NCBI RefSeq assembly: GCF_000521465.1
Contig: NZ_BAVR01000003.1
Coordinates: 49,139-113,138 of the forward strand
Source: Acetivibrio straminisolvens JCM 21531
GTDB lineage: Bacteria; Bacillota; Clostridia; Acetivibrionales; Acetivibrionaceae
Length of the DNA: 64,000 bases
Direction of reading: 5' to 3'
The translations under genes were made by a program, and so were the position numbers. Position 1 is the stretch's first letter. Each line of letters opens with the position of its first letter. Shown here in pieces: positions 50,760 through 60,548 of this stretch. The notes under the pieces are model-generated. The model saw only the letters and a program-made list of their open reading frames with translations, made no database searches and was not told the origin of the DNA.

Positions 50760-50984
50760 TTAAAACACTCCCTATAAATATAATAATAGTACTAAATAAT
50801 GCAGCAATAGCTGCAAATAAACACAAATTTTTTCTTTTAAATTATTTACTTTTTGTAGGGCTAACTTGTCATGGGAAATTCTATGTTACATATCTAATAT
50901 TATACACATTAATTATAATACAGTATCACTTTTAATGCAAATCATAAAATAAGTAATACGGCACTCAAAGTGATAAAATAATAC

Positions 50985-51009
50985 AAAAGGGACCGCTAAG
51001 TCCCTTTTG
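50985..51009 (-). terminator. Terminator of the deacetylase gene
   Basis: AAAAGGGAC / GTCCCTTTT stem with 6-base loop. Confidence 0.85.
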
Positions 51010-51040
51010 CTCGAAGTTAATTCAAATTGTGATTTAACAC

Positions 51041-52170
51041 TTAATAAACTATGAGCTCCTTGTCCTTTAGCTTATCCTTATCAATTTTATCTTCCTTCCC
51101 CGCAGGAACTGTAATGGTATCGGGATTTCCATCACTAACATATTGCTCTCCTCTGGATAAATTCTTAATCCACCAAGCCAAGTCACATTCTACAGGATTA
51201 ATTCCCGAAGCTCTAACCCTGTGGGTAGAAAGAGGATTAAAATCTTTCGATACAGGTGAGTGTGCCGGATCCCAGCCCACCTCCATAATTGCCGCATGTT
51301 CGTATTCCACCCCGTCATACACACCCTTTATAACATAGTCTGAAGGTCTTTGGATGGAAGTCCGTAAGGAAGAGAAAAAGTAGTCATTTTATATCCCGGT
51401 ATAAGCTCGGCGATGGTCTTTTGGTTCTTTCCAATCTCCTCCTGTATTTTTTCCGCACTTGTGGTATTTTTCAAATTTATATGCGTGTAGGTATGATTGC
51501 CAATTTCAAACCCTTTGTCAACCAAATATTTGAGCCTCTCTTGAAGGGTGCCTTTACCCTCAAAAGTACTGTTGCCAAGGTTTACATAGAAAGTACCTTT
51601 AAGTCCGAAGTCAGGATGCTTCTTGTAGAACTCTTCCATAATACCTACTGCAGATTTTTTATTTGCTTTTAGAGTCCCGTTTTCTTCAACCAGATTAAAC
51701 TGCCCAGCCGTTCCGTCGTCAAATGTAAATATCATAGGAATGCATCCTGCGGGCACGGAAATATTGTTATTTAAATAATCACTCATACTGATAAGTCTGT
51801 ATCCGTTATCATACAAGCTCTGAAGCAGCTTTTCAAACTCACTGAAAGTCGTGGTATATTCCCCGTTATCATAACTTGTAGGCGTAAAAGATTCAACAAA
51901 ATTATGGAACATAACAACCATTATTTTTCCGGCTTCATTGGGCTTGACACTTTGAACGTCAATTGTAGGCGTAGGTATCAGTGTCGGTGTGGGTGTTGCA
52001 GGTGCTGAAGAACTGTCCGCTTGCCCCGAATCTTGTCCCGAGGTATTGGGAACCGGAGACTTTAAGTCGTCATTTAACTTCGGACTGTTGCATCCTGCAA
52101 GCAGTAAAGAAAGAGATAAAACTATTGCCGGAACTATTTTAATAACCTTTGTTCTAAAGAAAGATGTCAT
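51041..52170 (-). CDS. Polysaccharide deacetylase lipoprotein (CE4; one frameshift)
   Basis: Membrane-anchored outside the cell; removes N-acetyl groups from peptidoglycan or another polysaccharide. Lipobox LSLLLAGC (Cys 27), a Pro-Thr-rich linker (about 35-70), then the NodB domain: MIFTFDDGTAGQFNLVEENG with the metal-binding Asp pair (TFDDGT), and GFEIGNHTYTHINL with the His pair (HTYTH). The frame breaks near 51345: a missing base (TCCAAAGACCTTC) gives an early stop after ...LQTML; repaired it continues PSDYVIKGVYDGVEYEHAAI, with a C-terminal extension of about 100 residues. RBS GAAGGAGAG. Confidence 0.86.
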
Positions 52171-52334
52171 TTTATATACTCTCCTTCGTTATTTATAAGC
52201 TGCGCCTTTATATAAATAATCTTTATAATACACAATATTTTTTCATTAACTCATATTAGTATATTTTAATTATATAAACATATAAGACATAATTCAAATA
52301 CAAATTAAACCTTCTCTGTACTTTTTTGAATGTT

Positions 52335-54227
52335 TTATTTTAGCTTTCGCAATGCATCCTTTTCCAAAATAATATCGGATATTCTAAGCTCCTTTTGATA
52401 CTTTTGTATTTCTTCTTCATAATCTTTTTTATCAAGAACTTCGCCGGTCTTCATATCATAGACCGTGTCATCCTCGCTGCAGTAGTAATATTCGTCTGTC
52501 AGCACCGAACCGTTTCTTAATACCGCATAACCCTTTTGTGTATTCAACAAGTCTTTGCCCAAAGCATAATAGTTTTCAAATCCCATCATATTGGCTATCA
52601 TAGGGAGTATGTCAATCTGTCCCCCAGTTGTATCGATAATTTCCCCTTCCACTCCCGGACAGTGTATCAGCAAAGGCACCTTTTGAAGCTTTATCCAATC
52701 AACTTTACTTTCGGAGAGTCCGAGAAATTCCAAAAGTTCTTTCGCCTGAGTCTTCGGAAGCCCTGTATGGTCTCCGTAAATTACTATAAGGCTGTTTTCA
52801 TACAATCCCATGTCCTTAAGCTTTTGAATAAAACGCCCAATGGCTGCATCTGCATAGTTTTGAGCTTTAATATAGTTTCCAAAATATGTCCTGTCATATT
52901 TTCCGACATCAAAGGTCTGCTTATCTTCAAAATAAGAATAAGGGTGATGGCCGGAAAGAGTTACGAAAAAGGAATAAAACGGCTTGGTGACATCAATTAT
53001 ATCCATGGACTGTCTGTAAAACGAGTCATCACTGAGTGCCCAACCTCCCCAGCCTATATATTCGTCCATAACATAGTCATTGGAGCTTATAAAAGTGTCA
53101 AAACCTACAGCTTTGTACATTTCGGTCCTGTTCCAGAACGCAGGGCCATAAGCATGCAAAGCATAAGAATTATAACCTTCTTTCTTTAATTCTTTGGCAA
53201 TAGTATTATACTCATTTGTCGCAAACCTAAAATATGCCGCACCTTCTTTGGCAGGATACAATGAGATATTGCCCATAAACTCGGCATCCGATGTATTTCC
53301 CCCTGCCACTTGAACGTAGATATTGTCAAAATACAAACTCTCCCTCACAAGCTTGTTTAAGTTCGGAGTTATTTCCCTTCCATTCATTTTACTGTTGATA
53401 ACAAAATGCTGAAGCGCTTCCATCTGGATAACAATAAGGTTTTTCCCTCTCGCTATCCCGGCAAATCTATCGGAAAGCTCGCCGTTTTTCTTGTTTTTCT
53501 CCTCAAAAAAGGAAATCAGCTCGTTTTTCTCATCACTTCTAAGCTTTTTGTCCCTAAGGTAGTTTTCCCTTAAATATTTTTTCACATCGTAATAGTGGAA
53601 ATAGCCTATTCCGAAGTTCTTCACGATATAATTGTTATCATACTCGGACATATCATTCTTACTGTAAGCAATTTTGAAAGAACCTAAGGATATAAGGATA
53701 AGTACTGCTGCAACTATGCATCTTTTAAGTAATGGAATCTTGCTTTGCTCAGTTCTTTTGGATAATACAAACGACATTACTGCAAAAATCGGAATGTCTA
53801 AGAAATAAAGTATGTCGCTAATCCTAAAAAGACTCATGATGCTCTCTCTGACCGGGCCTAAATAGCGGGCATTATAAATGACCGGTATTGTTATTATTGT
53901 ATTATAATAGCGTAAATACAGAGCATCGGCAAGCAACAAAACCGACATCAGGATGTTTGATATAAAAAACAACATCCTTCTTTTGGTATGAAAAATAATC
54001 AACAAAGCCACCAGTACCAATGCAAAAGACATTGAAGCAACAAACATGAAGATATTTGTTGTTGAAAAAAAGGGTCTAAAATTAATTTGGTTTTGAAATT
54101 GAAGAAATACACCTTTAAACACAATAGAACATGCAAAAAATAAAGCATAAATTATTCCAAATATATCCAGTCGCGGTCTGACATTGGTAAAAATATTGCC
54201 CCTTACTCTTTCTATACTGATTTTCAT
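52335..54227 (-). CDS. LtaS-family membrane sulfatase (phosphoglycerol transferase type)
   Basis: Five N-terminal membrane helices (about 20-195) and an extracellular alkaline-phosphatase-type domain (about 260-600), the architecture of lipoteichoic acid synthase. Metal and active-site pieces: VIQMEALQHFVINSKMNGRE (Glu), the Thr nucleophile in VAGGNTSDAEFMGNISLYP, and VIYGDHTGLPKT (Asp-His) near residue 500. It could polymerise a glycerol-phosphate polymer or modify a membrane glycan; LtaS-like paralogues with other substrates exist, so I give no symbol. 630 aa. RBS AGTGAGG. Confidence 0.88.
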   Translation of the reverse strand: MKISIERVRGNIFTNVRPRLDIFGIIYALFFACSIVFKGVFLQFQNQINFRPFFSTTNIFMFVASMSFALVLVALLIIFHTKRRMLFFISNILMSVLLLADALYLRYYNTIITIPVIYNARYLGPVRESIMSLFRISDILYFLDIPIFAVMSFVLSKRTEQSKIPLLKRCIVAAVLILISLGSFKIAYSKNDMSEYDNNYIVKNFGIGYFHYYDVKKYLRENYLRDKKLRSDEKNELISFFEEKNKKNGELSDRFAGIARGKNLIVIQMEALQHFVINSKMNGREITPNLNKLVRESLYFDNIYVQVAGGNTSDAEFMGNISLYPAKEGAAYFRFATNEYNTIAKELKKEGYNSYALHAYGPAFWNRTEMYKAVGFDTFISSNDYVMDEYIGWGGWALSDDSFYRQSMDIIDVTKPFYSFFVTLSGHHPYSYFEDKQTFDVGKYDRTYFGNYIKAQNYADAAIGRFIQKLKDMGLYENSLIVIYGDHTGLPKTQAKELLEFLGLSESKVDWIKLQKVPLLIHCPGVEGEIIDTTGGQIDILPMIANMMGFENYYALGKDLLNTQKGYAVLRNGSVLTDEYYYCSEDDTVYDMKTGEVLDKKDYEEEIQKYQKELRISDIILEKDALRKLK

Positions 54228-54394
54228 ATAATAACCTCACTTATACATCATTTTACTTTATTTCATTATATGAATCCCCCATGGCCGGTTTATACCGCCT
54301 TTATTCCGATTCAAAATTGTGAAATAACTCTAAACATATATAGACTAAAACATATAAATCAAAAAATCAAGTATTAGTTATTGGTTGTTAATAA

Positions 54395-55489
54395 CTATCG
54401 TTTTATAATACGCCGTTGTTTTCTATGTCTCATGTTGTTGTATTTTCTTGCTGTAGGGGTTATTTTTTCCACCTTCGCCAAGGGATTGTTATAAATAATC
54501 CGTTTTATAATGGGCATAGTCAAAATCTTTATCATCCGGTCATAGTCCTCATTGTCAAATTCGCTTACCATCTTTCTAAGTTCATGAATTTTAGATACAT
54601 GTTTCTTTATTGGCTTAATCAACTCATTATAGTCCTTGCCTTTTGCGATGGCTCGTGCCGCAAGAATTCCGCTTTCAATAGCATTAATTGCGCCAAAACC
54701 CAAAAAATCGTCTATAAGTCCTGCCGCGCTACCGGTTAAGTAAATATTATCAACCTTAGCAGAAGATACATATCCAAGTTTGGTTATGATGTCCCTTGTC
54801 TCAGTTATTTTATATTTCACTTCTTCCACCCTCGTAAAATTATTCCAATAGTGATCAAACTCATATTCGGCTATATCATTCACAGCTAACAGCAATCTGC
54901 CGTCTTTTTTGTTATGGGGAGCCAAAAACCCGTAGCATGCTTTGGAATACTCTCGGTTAACCCACATTTTTGCGGAACCTACTTTAAAATTTCCCACTAT
55001 CAGAGCAACTCTTGTATATACACTTGTAGTCGTGTGCCAGACCTCAAGCTGATTTGCAATGGTTTCATCACCGGTGGCAGCAACAATATAGTCAAAATCT
55101 TTTTTTATGTCGTCAACATTTATATAAGTATCAAAATGTATAGGGGCTTTGATGTGCATTGCAATTTGATTTTCCAGAGAATTTTTTTCGTCTCCTCTCA
55201 TGAATACATATCCCAATCTTCCGTTTATAACACCTTTTTTTGTTGGCCCATTCATTTCTATTTCCTTAAGAGGAGAAAAGGGCATAAGATTTAAATTATA
55301 TGTTTTTTTAAAGTATTTTATTGGGTCCCTGTAGCTTCTATCAAATAATCTCATAGTTGTACTGGAAATCATATAGTTTTCACCTATATAATCTCTTTTC
55401 TCAAAAATAACCGGCAATATCCCGTTTCTTTCCAGCTCAAAAGCACAGGACAATCCGGCCAATCCCGCACCAATTATAGCCACCTTCAT
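54395..55489 (-). CDS. FAD-dependent oxidoreductase (paralogue 1)
   Basis: 364 aa with an N-terminal Rossmann FAD motif VAIIGAGLAGLSCAFELERN and a later conserved NIYLTGSAAGLIDDFLGFGA with FAD-contacting GDD-like position, as in geranylgeranyl-reductase or monooxygenase-like flavoproteins. The substrate is unknown. A clear paralogue lies at 56.8-57.8 kb in the opposite direction (VKVDNIYFAGNSGGAIDPFLGFG there). Cys are few. RBS AAGGTGGG. Divergent from the small ferritin-like genes. Confidence 0.82.
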   Translation of the reverse strand: MKVAIIGAGLAGLSCAFELERNGILPVIFEKRDYIGENYMISSTTMRLFDRSYRDPIKYFKKTYNLNLMPFSPLKEIEMNGPTKKGVINGRLGYVFMRGDEKNSLENQIAMHIKAPIHFDTYINVDDIKKDFDYIVAATGDETIANQLEVWHTTTSVYTRVALIVGNFKVGSAKMWVNREYSKACYGFLAPHNKKDGRLLLAVNDIAEYEFDHYWNNFTRVEEVKYKITETRDIITKLGYVSSAKVDNIYLTGSAAGLIDDFLGFGAINAIESGILAARAIAKGKDYNELIKPIKKHVSKIHELRKMVSEFDNEDYDRMIKILTMPIIKRIIYNNPLAKVEKITPTARKYNNMRHRKQRRIIKR

Positions 55490-55664
55490 AATATCCCACC
55501 TTAAGTATAAAGTTTATGTTAATCGTTGCAAATTACTAATGTTTCATAATCCGTATTGCTTTTACATTACTTCCTTATTAATTCATAAGAATAATATCTG
55601 CAAAAAAGACAAAAATATTTATAGATTTATAGTTTAATTTAATTTTGCTTTTTCGGAGGAATTT

Positions 55665-55876
55665 ATGGAAAGGCAGTCACAACAATATATTTTAAACATT
55701 GCATTCACCGATGCAATAAATAGAGAAGAGCTTTTATTGAAAAAATATGAGCACTATTACGAAATTTCAAGGGCTAAGGAATTGAAAAATATTCTTAGGG
55801 ACTTTTCGAAACTTCCCGGGATCATATAAAAATGATAAATGACAAGATGATTTTGTTATCTATAGATAAGTCCTGA
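55665..55876 (+). CDS. Small ferritin-like/spore-coat-like protein (one frameshift)
   Basis: Repaired 70 aa, helical: YILNIAFTDAINREELLLKK, YEHYYEISRAKELKNILRDF, then, past a missing A near 55811 (TCGAAACTTCC), KTSRDHIKMINDKMILLSID. The E-x-x-Y/H pattern of the two helices resembles half of a rubrerythrin-like four-helix bundle. RBS CGGAGGA. It starts a plus-strand group of four small genes leading to the second oxidoreductase. Confidence 0.6.
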
Positions 55877-55928
55877 TTATTTAGCTTTTATAAGTCCCTA
55901 TGTTCGTTTTGAATACCATAAAGAAAGC

Positions 55929-56168
55929 ATGGTGATTATTGTGGAGCAAATTGATATTTTACAGGATTTACTGCAATGTAGAATTGCAAACGAGGTATTT
56001 TATAATGAAAGCCTTATTTATGTCAAAAATCCTGAAGCAAGACAGGTTTTTACCCAACTTAGGGACGATGAAATGAGAGCTATAGTGAATCTTCAACAGA
56101 GAATAGACAGGCTTCAATCATCAGAGGGAATTATCTCCAAACTATTCCCTTTAAGACCTAAAATTTAG
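55929..56168 (+). CDS. Small ferritin-like protein (79 aa)
   Basis: Helical: ILQDLLQCRIANEVFYNESL, IYVKNPEARQVFTQLRDDEM, RAIVNLQQRIDRLQ. Similar in pattern to the previous gene; Glu and His-like positions are spaced as in ferritin-like proteins, but a full metal site is not obvious. The start is the ATG at 55929 or a GTG at 55941; neither has a strong RBS. Confidence 0.6.
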   Translation: MVIIVEQIDILQDLLQCRIANEVFYNESLIYVKNPEARQVFTQLRDDEMRAIVNLQQRIDRLQSSEGIISKLFPLRPKI

Positions 56169-56211
56169 CATATAGCATTAATTAATTCGCATATTGGGAG
56201 ATAATTTCGTT

Positions 56212-56660
56212 ATGGAGTGGATTATACTATTTGTAACCAGTTGGATACTCTTTTTTATTTTGGTTGATTTTCGAGAATTGAAAAAAATATGTGGTGCGGA
56301 GTCCTGGCTTTGGCCCTGCAGCTTATAACAGACACGCATGCTATTAGTTATGGATTATACAGAGTAAATAATCCTGTAATTAGCATAATGGGGTCTTCCA
56401 TTTTCTTTACTGCAGGGCCGGTATTTACTATAGGAACTCTGTTTGCCCAGTTCTACCCTAAAAAAAGGTGGATCAGGATTTTAAATATATTTGCATTTTC
56501 AACACTCTTTTATTTTCAGGAAGCTTTAATGCTGTTCAGCGGCAGCCTTACTTATATCAATTGGCACTTTACCAACAGTATAGTCATAGATATGTGCATT
56601 ATGATTATTTTAAGCTGGTTTTCAATAGTAGTGCTTGATAAGAAGGAGGATATGTCGTGA
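56212..56660 (+). CDS. CBO0543-family membrane protein (one frameshift)
   Basis: About 149 aa when repaired, five hydrophobic segments: EWIILFVTSWILFFILVDF, CGVLALALQLITD, GSSIFFTAGPVFTIGTLFAQ, ILNIFAFSTLFYFQEALMLF, and SIVIDMCIMIILSWFSIVVL. It resembles the CBO0543 family of Clostridium and Bacillus (small polytopic, often near spore genes). A missing A at about 56288 (TTGAAAAAAATATG) breaks the frame; repaired it reads LKKNMWCGVLAL. A second, diverged family member is at 57.8-58.3 kb on the minus strand. The stop overlaps the next start. Confidence 0.65.
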
Positions 56661-56752
56661 TGAATATCTGGTTATATACTATCCTGACATTTGTAAACGG
56701 CTCACTGGTTTTTGCGTGGCTTATATTTCTAAAAAGATTCGGAGGTAATTGA
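56660..56752 (+). CDS. Membrane micro-protein (30 aa)
   Basis: MNIWLYTILTFVNGSLVFAW followed by LIFLKRFGGN. One transmembrane segment with a basic tail. It starts 1 base before the stop of the CBO0543 gene (TGATG), with AAGGAGGA 12 bases upstream, and ends 1 base before the oxidoreductase start. The tight packing between two genes supports it. Confidence 0.5.
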   Translation: MNIWLYTILTFVNGSLVFAWLIFLKRFGGN

Positions 56753-56753
56753 T

Positions 56754-57842
56754 GTGAAAGTCGCAATAATCGGCGGAGGATTGGCAGGCCTTTCTTGCGC
56801 TTACGAATTGGAGAGGCATGGCATTAAACCTGTAATATTTCAGAGAAATGGATATATTGGCGACCAATACAGCCATGTTTCGGCTCTTTTGGAAATTCAG
56901 CACAGACCCATAAAAGATGCAATAAAATACATTAAGAAAAACTTTAATATAAGCATAACTCCTATTAACAGGGTCAACAACCTTACACACATTTCTCCAA
57001 ATAAGAAAACTGTGATTAAGGGTGATTTCGGATTTTTTCTAAAAAGGGGAAAAGATAAAGATTCTCTGCCTTTGCAGCTTTTTTCCCATCTTAAATCTTC
57101 CGAGATAAAATTCAATACCTACGGAGATATTGAACCACTGGCAAAGGAGTTTGACTATGTGGTTGTTGCAAATGGGAATACTGTGTTTACCAATCAATTG
57201 GGATGCTGGTATCCGACAATAAAAACATATATAAGAGGTGGAATTATATTAGGGGATTTTGACCCAAACACGCTTGTTATGTGGATTAATAAAGATTATT
57301 GCAAAAACGGCTATGCCTACCTTACACCCTTTAGCAATAAAAAAGCTTCGGTTATATTGGTAGTAACTGACGTAAATGAAAAAGAGATTGACCATTATTG
57401 GAAAGATTTTTTGAATTATGAAAATATAAATTACACTATCATTGAAGAATTCAAACAAGCACACGATACAGGGTTTGCTTATCCTCATAAGGTAGATAAC
57501 ATATATTTTGCCGGGAATTCCGGCGGCGCAATAGACCCGTTTTTAGGCTTCGGCCAGCTAAATTCCATAGAAATGGGCGTAATGGCGGCCCGCTCCATTG
57601 CAAAAGGCCTAGATTATGAAAGGCTTCTTAAGCGAGTGACCAAACATAACTATCAGCTTTATCAAATGAGGAAAGCCTTTAACAAAGCCAGCAACAATAC
57701 TTATGATTTTCTTTTTGCTACAATTGGTTTTCCGGGTATTCGGCACCTTTTGTACAACACTAGGTTGGACGTGGTAAAAAATTTCGCTCGAGTGTATTTG
57801 ATAAATGAAAAAATAAAAAAGCTTAAAAATAATGACTCGTAA
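56754..57842 (+). CDS. FAD-dependent oxidoreductase (paralogue 2)
   Basis: 362 aa, homologous over the full length to the 54.4-kb gene. FAD motif VAIIGGGLAGLSCAYELERH, and NIYFAGNSGGAIDPFLGFGQ near residue 245. GTG start with CGGAGGT 7 bases upstream, and the ATG of the micro-ORF stop region just before. It lacks obvious CxxC. The two paralogues, with ferritin-like and small membrane genes between, suggest a spore-envelope or redox unit of unknown chemistry. Confidence 0.82.
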   Translation: MKVAIIGGGLAGLSCAYELERHGIKPVIFQRNGYIGDQYSHVSALLEIQHRPIKDAIKYIKKNFNISITPINRVNNLTHISPNKKTVIKGDFGFFLKRGKDKDSLPLQLFSHLKSSEIKFNTYGDIEPLAKEFDYVVVANGNTVFTNQLGCWYPTIKTYIRGGIILGDFDPNTLVMWINKDYCKNGYAYLTPFSNKKASVILVVTDVNEKEIDHYWKDFLNYENINYTIIEEFKQAHDTGFAYPHKVDNIYFAGNSGGAIDPFLGFGQLNSIEMGVMAARSIAKGLDYERLLKRVTKHNYQLYQMRKAFNKASNNTYDFLFATIGFPGIRHLLYNTRLDVVKNFARVYLINEKIKKLKNNDS

Positions 57843-57845
57843 GAA

Positions 57846-58319
57846 TTAGTAGAGTTTTAAAGGCAATCTTTTTTTGCTTAAATATCGGTATGTCAAATAC
57901 ACCCAAAGGTAAGTGAAAATATAAGTAACCAAAGACCACGGCACGGGATTCCATCCGGTAAAAACTATTGTGCCGAATATCACACTTAAATACTCAAAAA
58001 TTAACATGGCTATTATCCATACTAATGTATATCCAAGTACTGCCTTTTTGCTTTTAGGCAGAAACATTGTATATATAATATTCAACACAGGATATATGAA
58101 AATTGCCGCTATCACAATATAAATCATTGAGTCTTGCGGATTAAGATAATAATAAAGCTTATAATAGCTGCCCAGTACCGTCTCGAAAACCATTGAATAT
58201 GCAACCGATATTATGCCTATAACGCTCTTTTTTAAGTCCAGAGGCTTAAAATAAAGACATATAATCAGACTAACCAGTACTCCAAACAATGAAAAATAAA
58301 AAAAGATATATCCCATCAT
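57846..58319 (-). CDS. CBO0543-like membrane protein
   Basis: Polytopic, about 157 aa, with six hydrophobic segments (YIFFYFSLFGVLVSLIICLY, SMIYIVIAAIFIYPVLNIIY, VLGYTLVWIIAMLIFEYLSV among them) and the family-type end GWNPVPWSLVTYIFTYLWVY. I place the start at ATG 58317-58319; a GTG two codons upstream is possible. It converges on oxidoreductase 2 with a gap of 3 bases. Confidence 0.72.
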   Translation of the reverse strand: MMGYIFFYFSLFGVLVSLIICLYFKPLDLKKSVIGIISVAYSMVFETVLGSYYKLYYYLNPQDSMIYIVIAAIFIYPVLNIIYTMFLPKSKKAVLGYTLVWIIAMLIFEYLSVIFGTIVFTGWNPVPWSLVTYIFTYLWVYLTYRYLSKKRLPLKLY

Positions 58320-58367
58320 TATCACCCAGAATTATTATTCTCACTGGCTAAAAAGAATAAACATGCA

Positions 58368-59214
58368 TTATTTTCTTTTATCTTCTTTAAAATATTCCAT
58401 TTTTCCTAAAACAATCCTAGGCCTGTATTGATCAATTTGTGTCTTTATAACTACATCAATACCGGAATTAAAAAAGTCATCAATATTGATTGAGTCGCAT
58501 GCAGTCTCCCGTCTTTGTGAAAAATTAGCGTTTTCATCTCGCAATGCCTTTAGGGCATACCCTGATGCAGATACCGCACACCGAACCCCTGCCTATATGT
58601 TTGAAGTTTCGGTTCATATAATCACTGCACGCTTGTGCATCAACAATATGGCTTCTGTCGCAGCCTTCGGTCCAGCTGTTACCGGTCAAAGCCATTGCCG
58701 GACAGTTGTCAACACATATCCTGCAGTTGCCGCAGCCGTCCCTAATAGCATGGGACTGTACCGGCAATTTCATATCTGTAAGTATCGTCCCAAGCCTTAC
58801 TCTAGGGCCGAATTTTGAGCTTATAAACAAACCGCTTTTTCCTATCCATCCCAGGCCCGCTTTTACAGCAGCAGTCTTATGCTGGAAAATACCCGAGTAT
58901 CTGTCCTCCAAATCATTTACCGTTTGGGAAGCAGGTACTGCCATAGCGTTATATCCCATGTTCTGAAGCTCTATCTGGCCCCTTAAAGTTATCTGGTCTA
59001 TCAAAGTATTAACTGTCCTGTAATGGTGAAAATAAGTATAGGTAGGTTTGTCACTTATTTGATCAATAACAAAATCGGACAGTCTTACCCCAACGGTTAT
59101 AGCATATCCAACCTTTTTAAGGCTTTGCGGAAGGTATGCTTCTACATCGGAACACCCTACAAAAGATGCCCCCAAATCCATTAATTTATCTTGAATTTTG
59201 ATGAAACTCTCCAT
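58368..59214 (-). CDS. QueG-like 4Fe-4S protein (one frameshift)
   Basis: Resembles epoxyqueuosine reductase QueG/DUF1730 but lacks the HEAT-repeat part and may have another substrate. It has two 4Fe-4S motifs: CGNCRICVDNCP and VCGICIRVCPKG. Other stretches: AGLGWIGKSGLFISSKFGPR, LGTILTDMKLP. The frame breaks near 58534 (GCGAGATG): one base too many or two too few; the frame beyond reads DENANFSQRRETACDSINID and ends at 58368 with a charged tail. No cobalamin evidence is visible. Because QueH is present at 44.3 kb, this may be a distinct oxidoreductase. Confidence 0.75.
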
Positions 59215-59464
59215 ACCGAATACTCCTTATGACAACCTTATTTTCTACACTGATACACATTAACATATTATAAAACATACATTGCAATTCTTCCATAATG
59301 TATCTTATTTTTAATAGATTTATTAATAAATATAAATCAAAATTGGATTTGTTTGCGGGCAATATGGCACAATCACCCTCTACTATGTTATAATACACTC
59401 AAAATATGTTACGATTACACAATAAGAAAATCAAACAAGCTGATCGAAAGGAATGATTATTGCT

Positions 59465-60022
59465 ATGAGTATCGGCAGCAACAAAGAGCTTGCAGAGAAT
59501 AAACTAATCCTTCTTTATATTATTGACAAGGTAAATATACCTATCAGTAATCTGCAGATAACAAAAATCATCCTGGAAAATAAATTTATGAATTATTTCA
59601 TGCTTCAGCAGCTTCTCAATGAACTATGCAGCAGTAATTATTTATTGTATAAAAATATTGATAATAAAGCATTTTACACCATTACACCTTCGGGCAAACA
59701 GACACTTAGCTATTTTACCAACCACATACCCAGAGGTATAAAGAGCCTGATTGACAACAGTATATCCAATATAAGGAACAACATTAGAAATGAAACCTTT
59801 ATATCGGCCGACTATACCCTCAGCGGGGAAAATGAATTCACGGTCTCGTGTCAGGTCCGGGAAGACAATTTTAATCTTATTGATTTAAAGGTTACCGTGG
59901 GAACAAAAAACGATGCGCGGCGAATTTGTGAAAACTGGAAAAAGCACGCCCAGGAAATATACAGCGAAATCATTGAAAGCCTTATAAAAGACAGAACCGG
60001 AATCAACGAGCAAAAGTCTTGA
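59465..60022 (+). CDS. DUF4364 family protein (winged-helix-like)
   Basis: About 185 aa. N-terminal helix-turn-helix-like part (NKLILLYIIDKVNIPISNLQ, then TKIILENKFMNYFMLQQLLN, and a wing YKNIDNKAFYTITPSGKQTL) and a C-terminal beta domain (ENEFTVSCQVREDNFNLIDL). DUF4364 is common in clostridia; its role is unknown. I place the start at ATG 59465 (12 bases after AAAGGA); an ATG at 59453 is nearer to the RBS than expected. Confidence 0.8.
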   Translation: MSIGSNKELAENKLILLYIIDKVNIPISNLQITKIILENKFMNYFMLQQLLNELCSSNYLLYKNIDNKAFYTITPSGKQTLSYFTNHIPRGIKSLIDNSISNIRNNIRNETFISADYTLSGENEFTVSCQVREDNFNLIDLKVTVGTKNDARRICENWKKHAQEIYSEIIESLIKDRTGINEQKS

Positions 60023-60029
60023 TTTTAGT

Positions 60030-60085
60030 TAGCCTCTTGGAGTGAAACGAAAGAGGCAAAAACAAAGGGGGCGGATGTCCCGAGC
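60030..60085 (-). repeat. Dispersed palindromic repeat, copy 2
   Basis: Reverse-orientation relative of 33394-33451; both share GCTCGGGACAT, TTTTGCCTCTTTC and CCAAGAGGCTA. It lies just beyond DUF4364 and may double as its terminator hairpin (GCCTCTT/AAGAGGC). Confidence 0.65.
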
Positions 60086-60151
60086 TTATTGATGCATCGA
60101 GCCCTTTGAGGGCTCTTCAAACATTACTTTTCAGCATTAAAGATATATAAA

Positions 60152-60442
60152 CTATGGAAGTTCTATTACCTTATTCTCCTTTGATTCCTTGTACAAAACA
60201 AATTTACTTCCTATAACCTGAACCACTTCAGCTCCTACAAGACTTGCCACTTCATGGCATACTTCTTTTGTCTCGGCCAAAGCATTTTTAAGCACTGTAA
60301 CTTTTATAAGCTCCCTGGCCTCTAAAGCATCGTTAAACTGCTTTATCATATTATCATTTATTCCGCCCTTACCAATTTGAAAAATCGGTTCGATGTTGTT
60401 TGCCAAACTTCTTAAATAACTTCTTTGCTTACCTGTAAGCAT
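60152..60442 (-). CDS. yhbY: CRM-domain RNA-binding protein YhbY
   Basis: Ribosome-assembly-associated KH-like CRM domain protein, 96 aa. Pattern: LTGKQRSYLRSLANNIEPIF, QIGKGGINDNMIKQFNDALE (GKGG loop), ARELIKVTVLKNALAETKEV, VGAEVVQVIGSKFVLYKES. The ATG at 60440-60442 follows GAGGAGA; the frame extends upstream but is not needed. Close to obg, as usual in Firmicutes. Confidence 0.92.
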   Translation of the reverse strand: MLTGKQRSYLRSLANNIEPIFQIGKGGINDNMIKQFNDALEARELIKVTVLKNALAETKEVCHEVASLVGAEVVQVIGSKFVLYKESKENKVIELP

Positions 60443-60513
60443 ATAAACTCTCCTCGTCAAGCATATCTGTTTTAATCTATTATATATTTTTAATTTTTCA
60501 AAATAATTCAAAA

Positions 60514-60542
60514 CAATGGGGATAGTCGACCCTATCCCCATT
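60514..60542 (-). terminator. Hairpin between the CxxC gene and yhbY
   Basis: Perfect AATGGGGATAG / CTATCCCCATT stem, loop TCGAC-like, with moderately T-rich minus-strand tail (GTTTTGAATTATTTT). Confidence 0.75.
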
Positions 60543-60548
60543 CATGTC

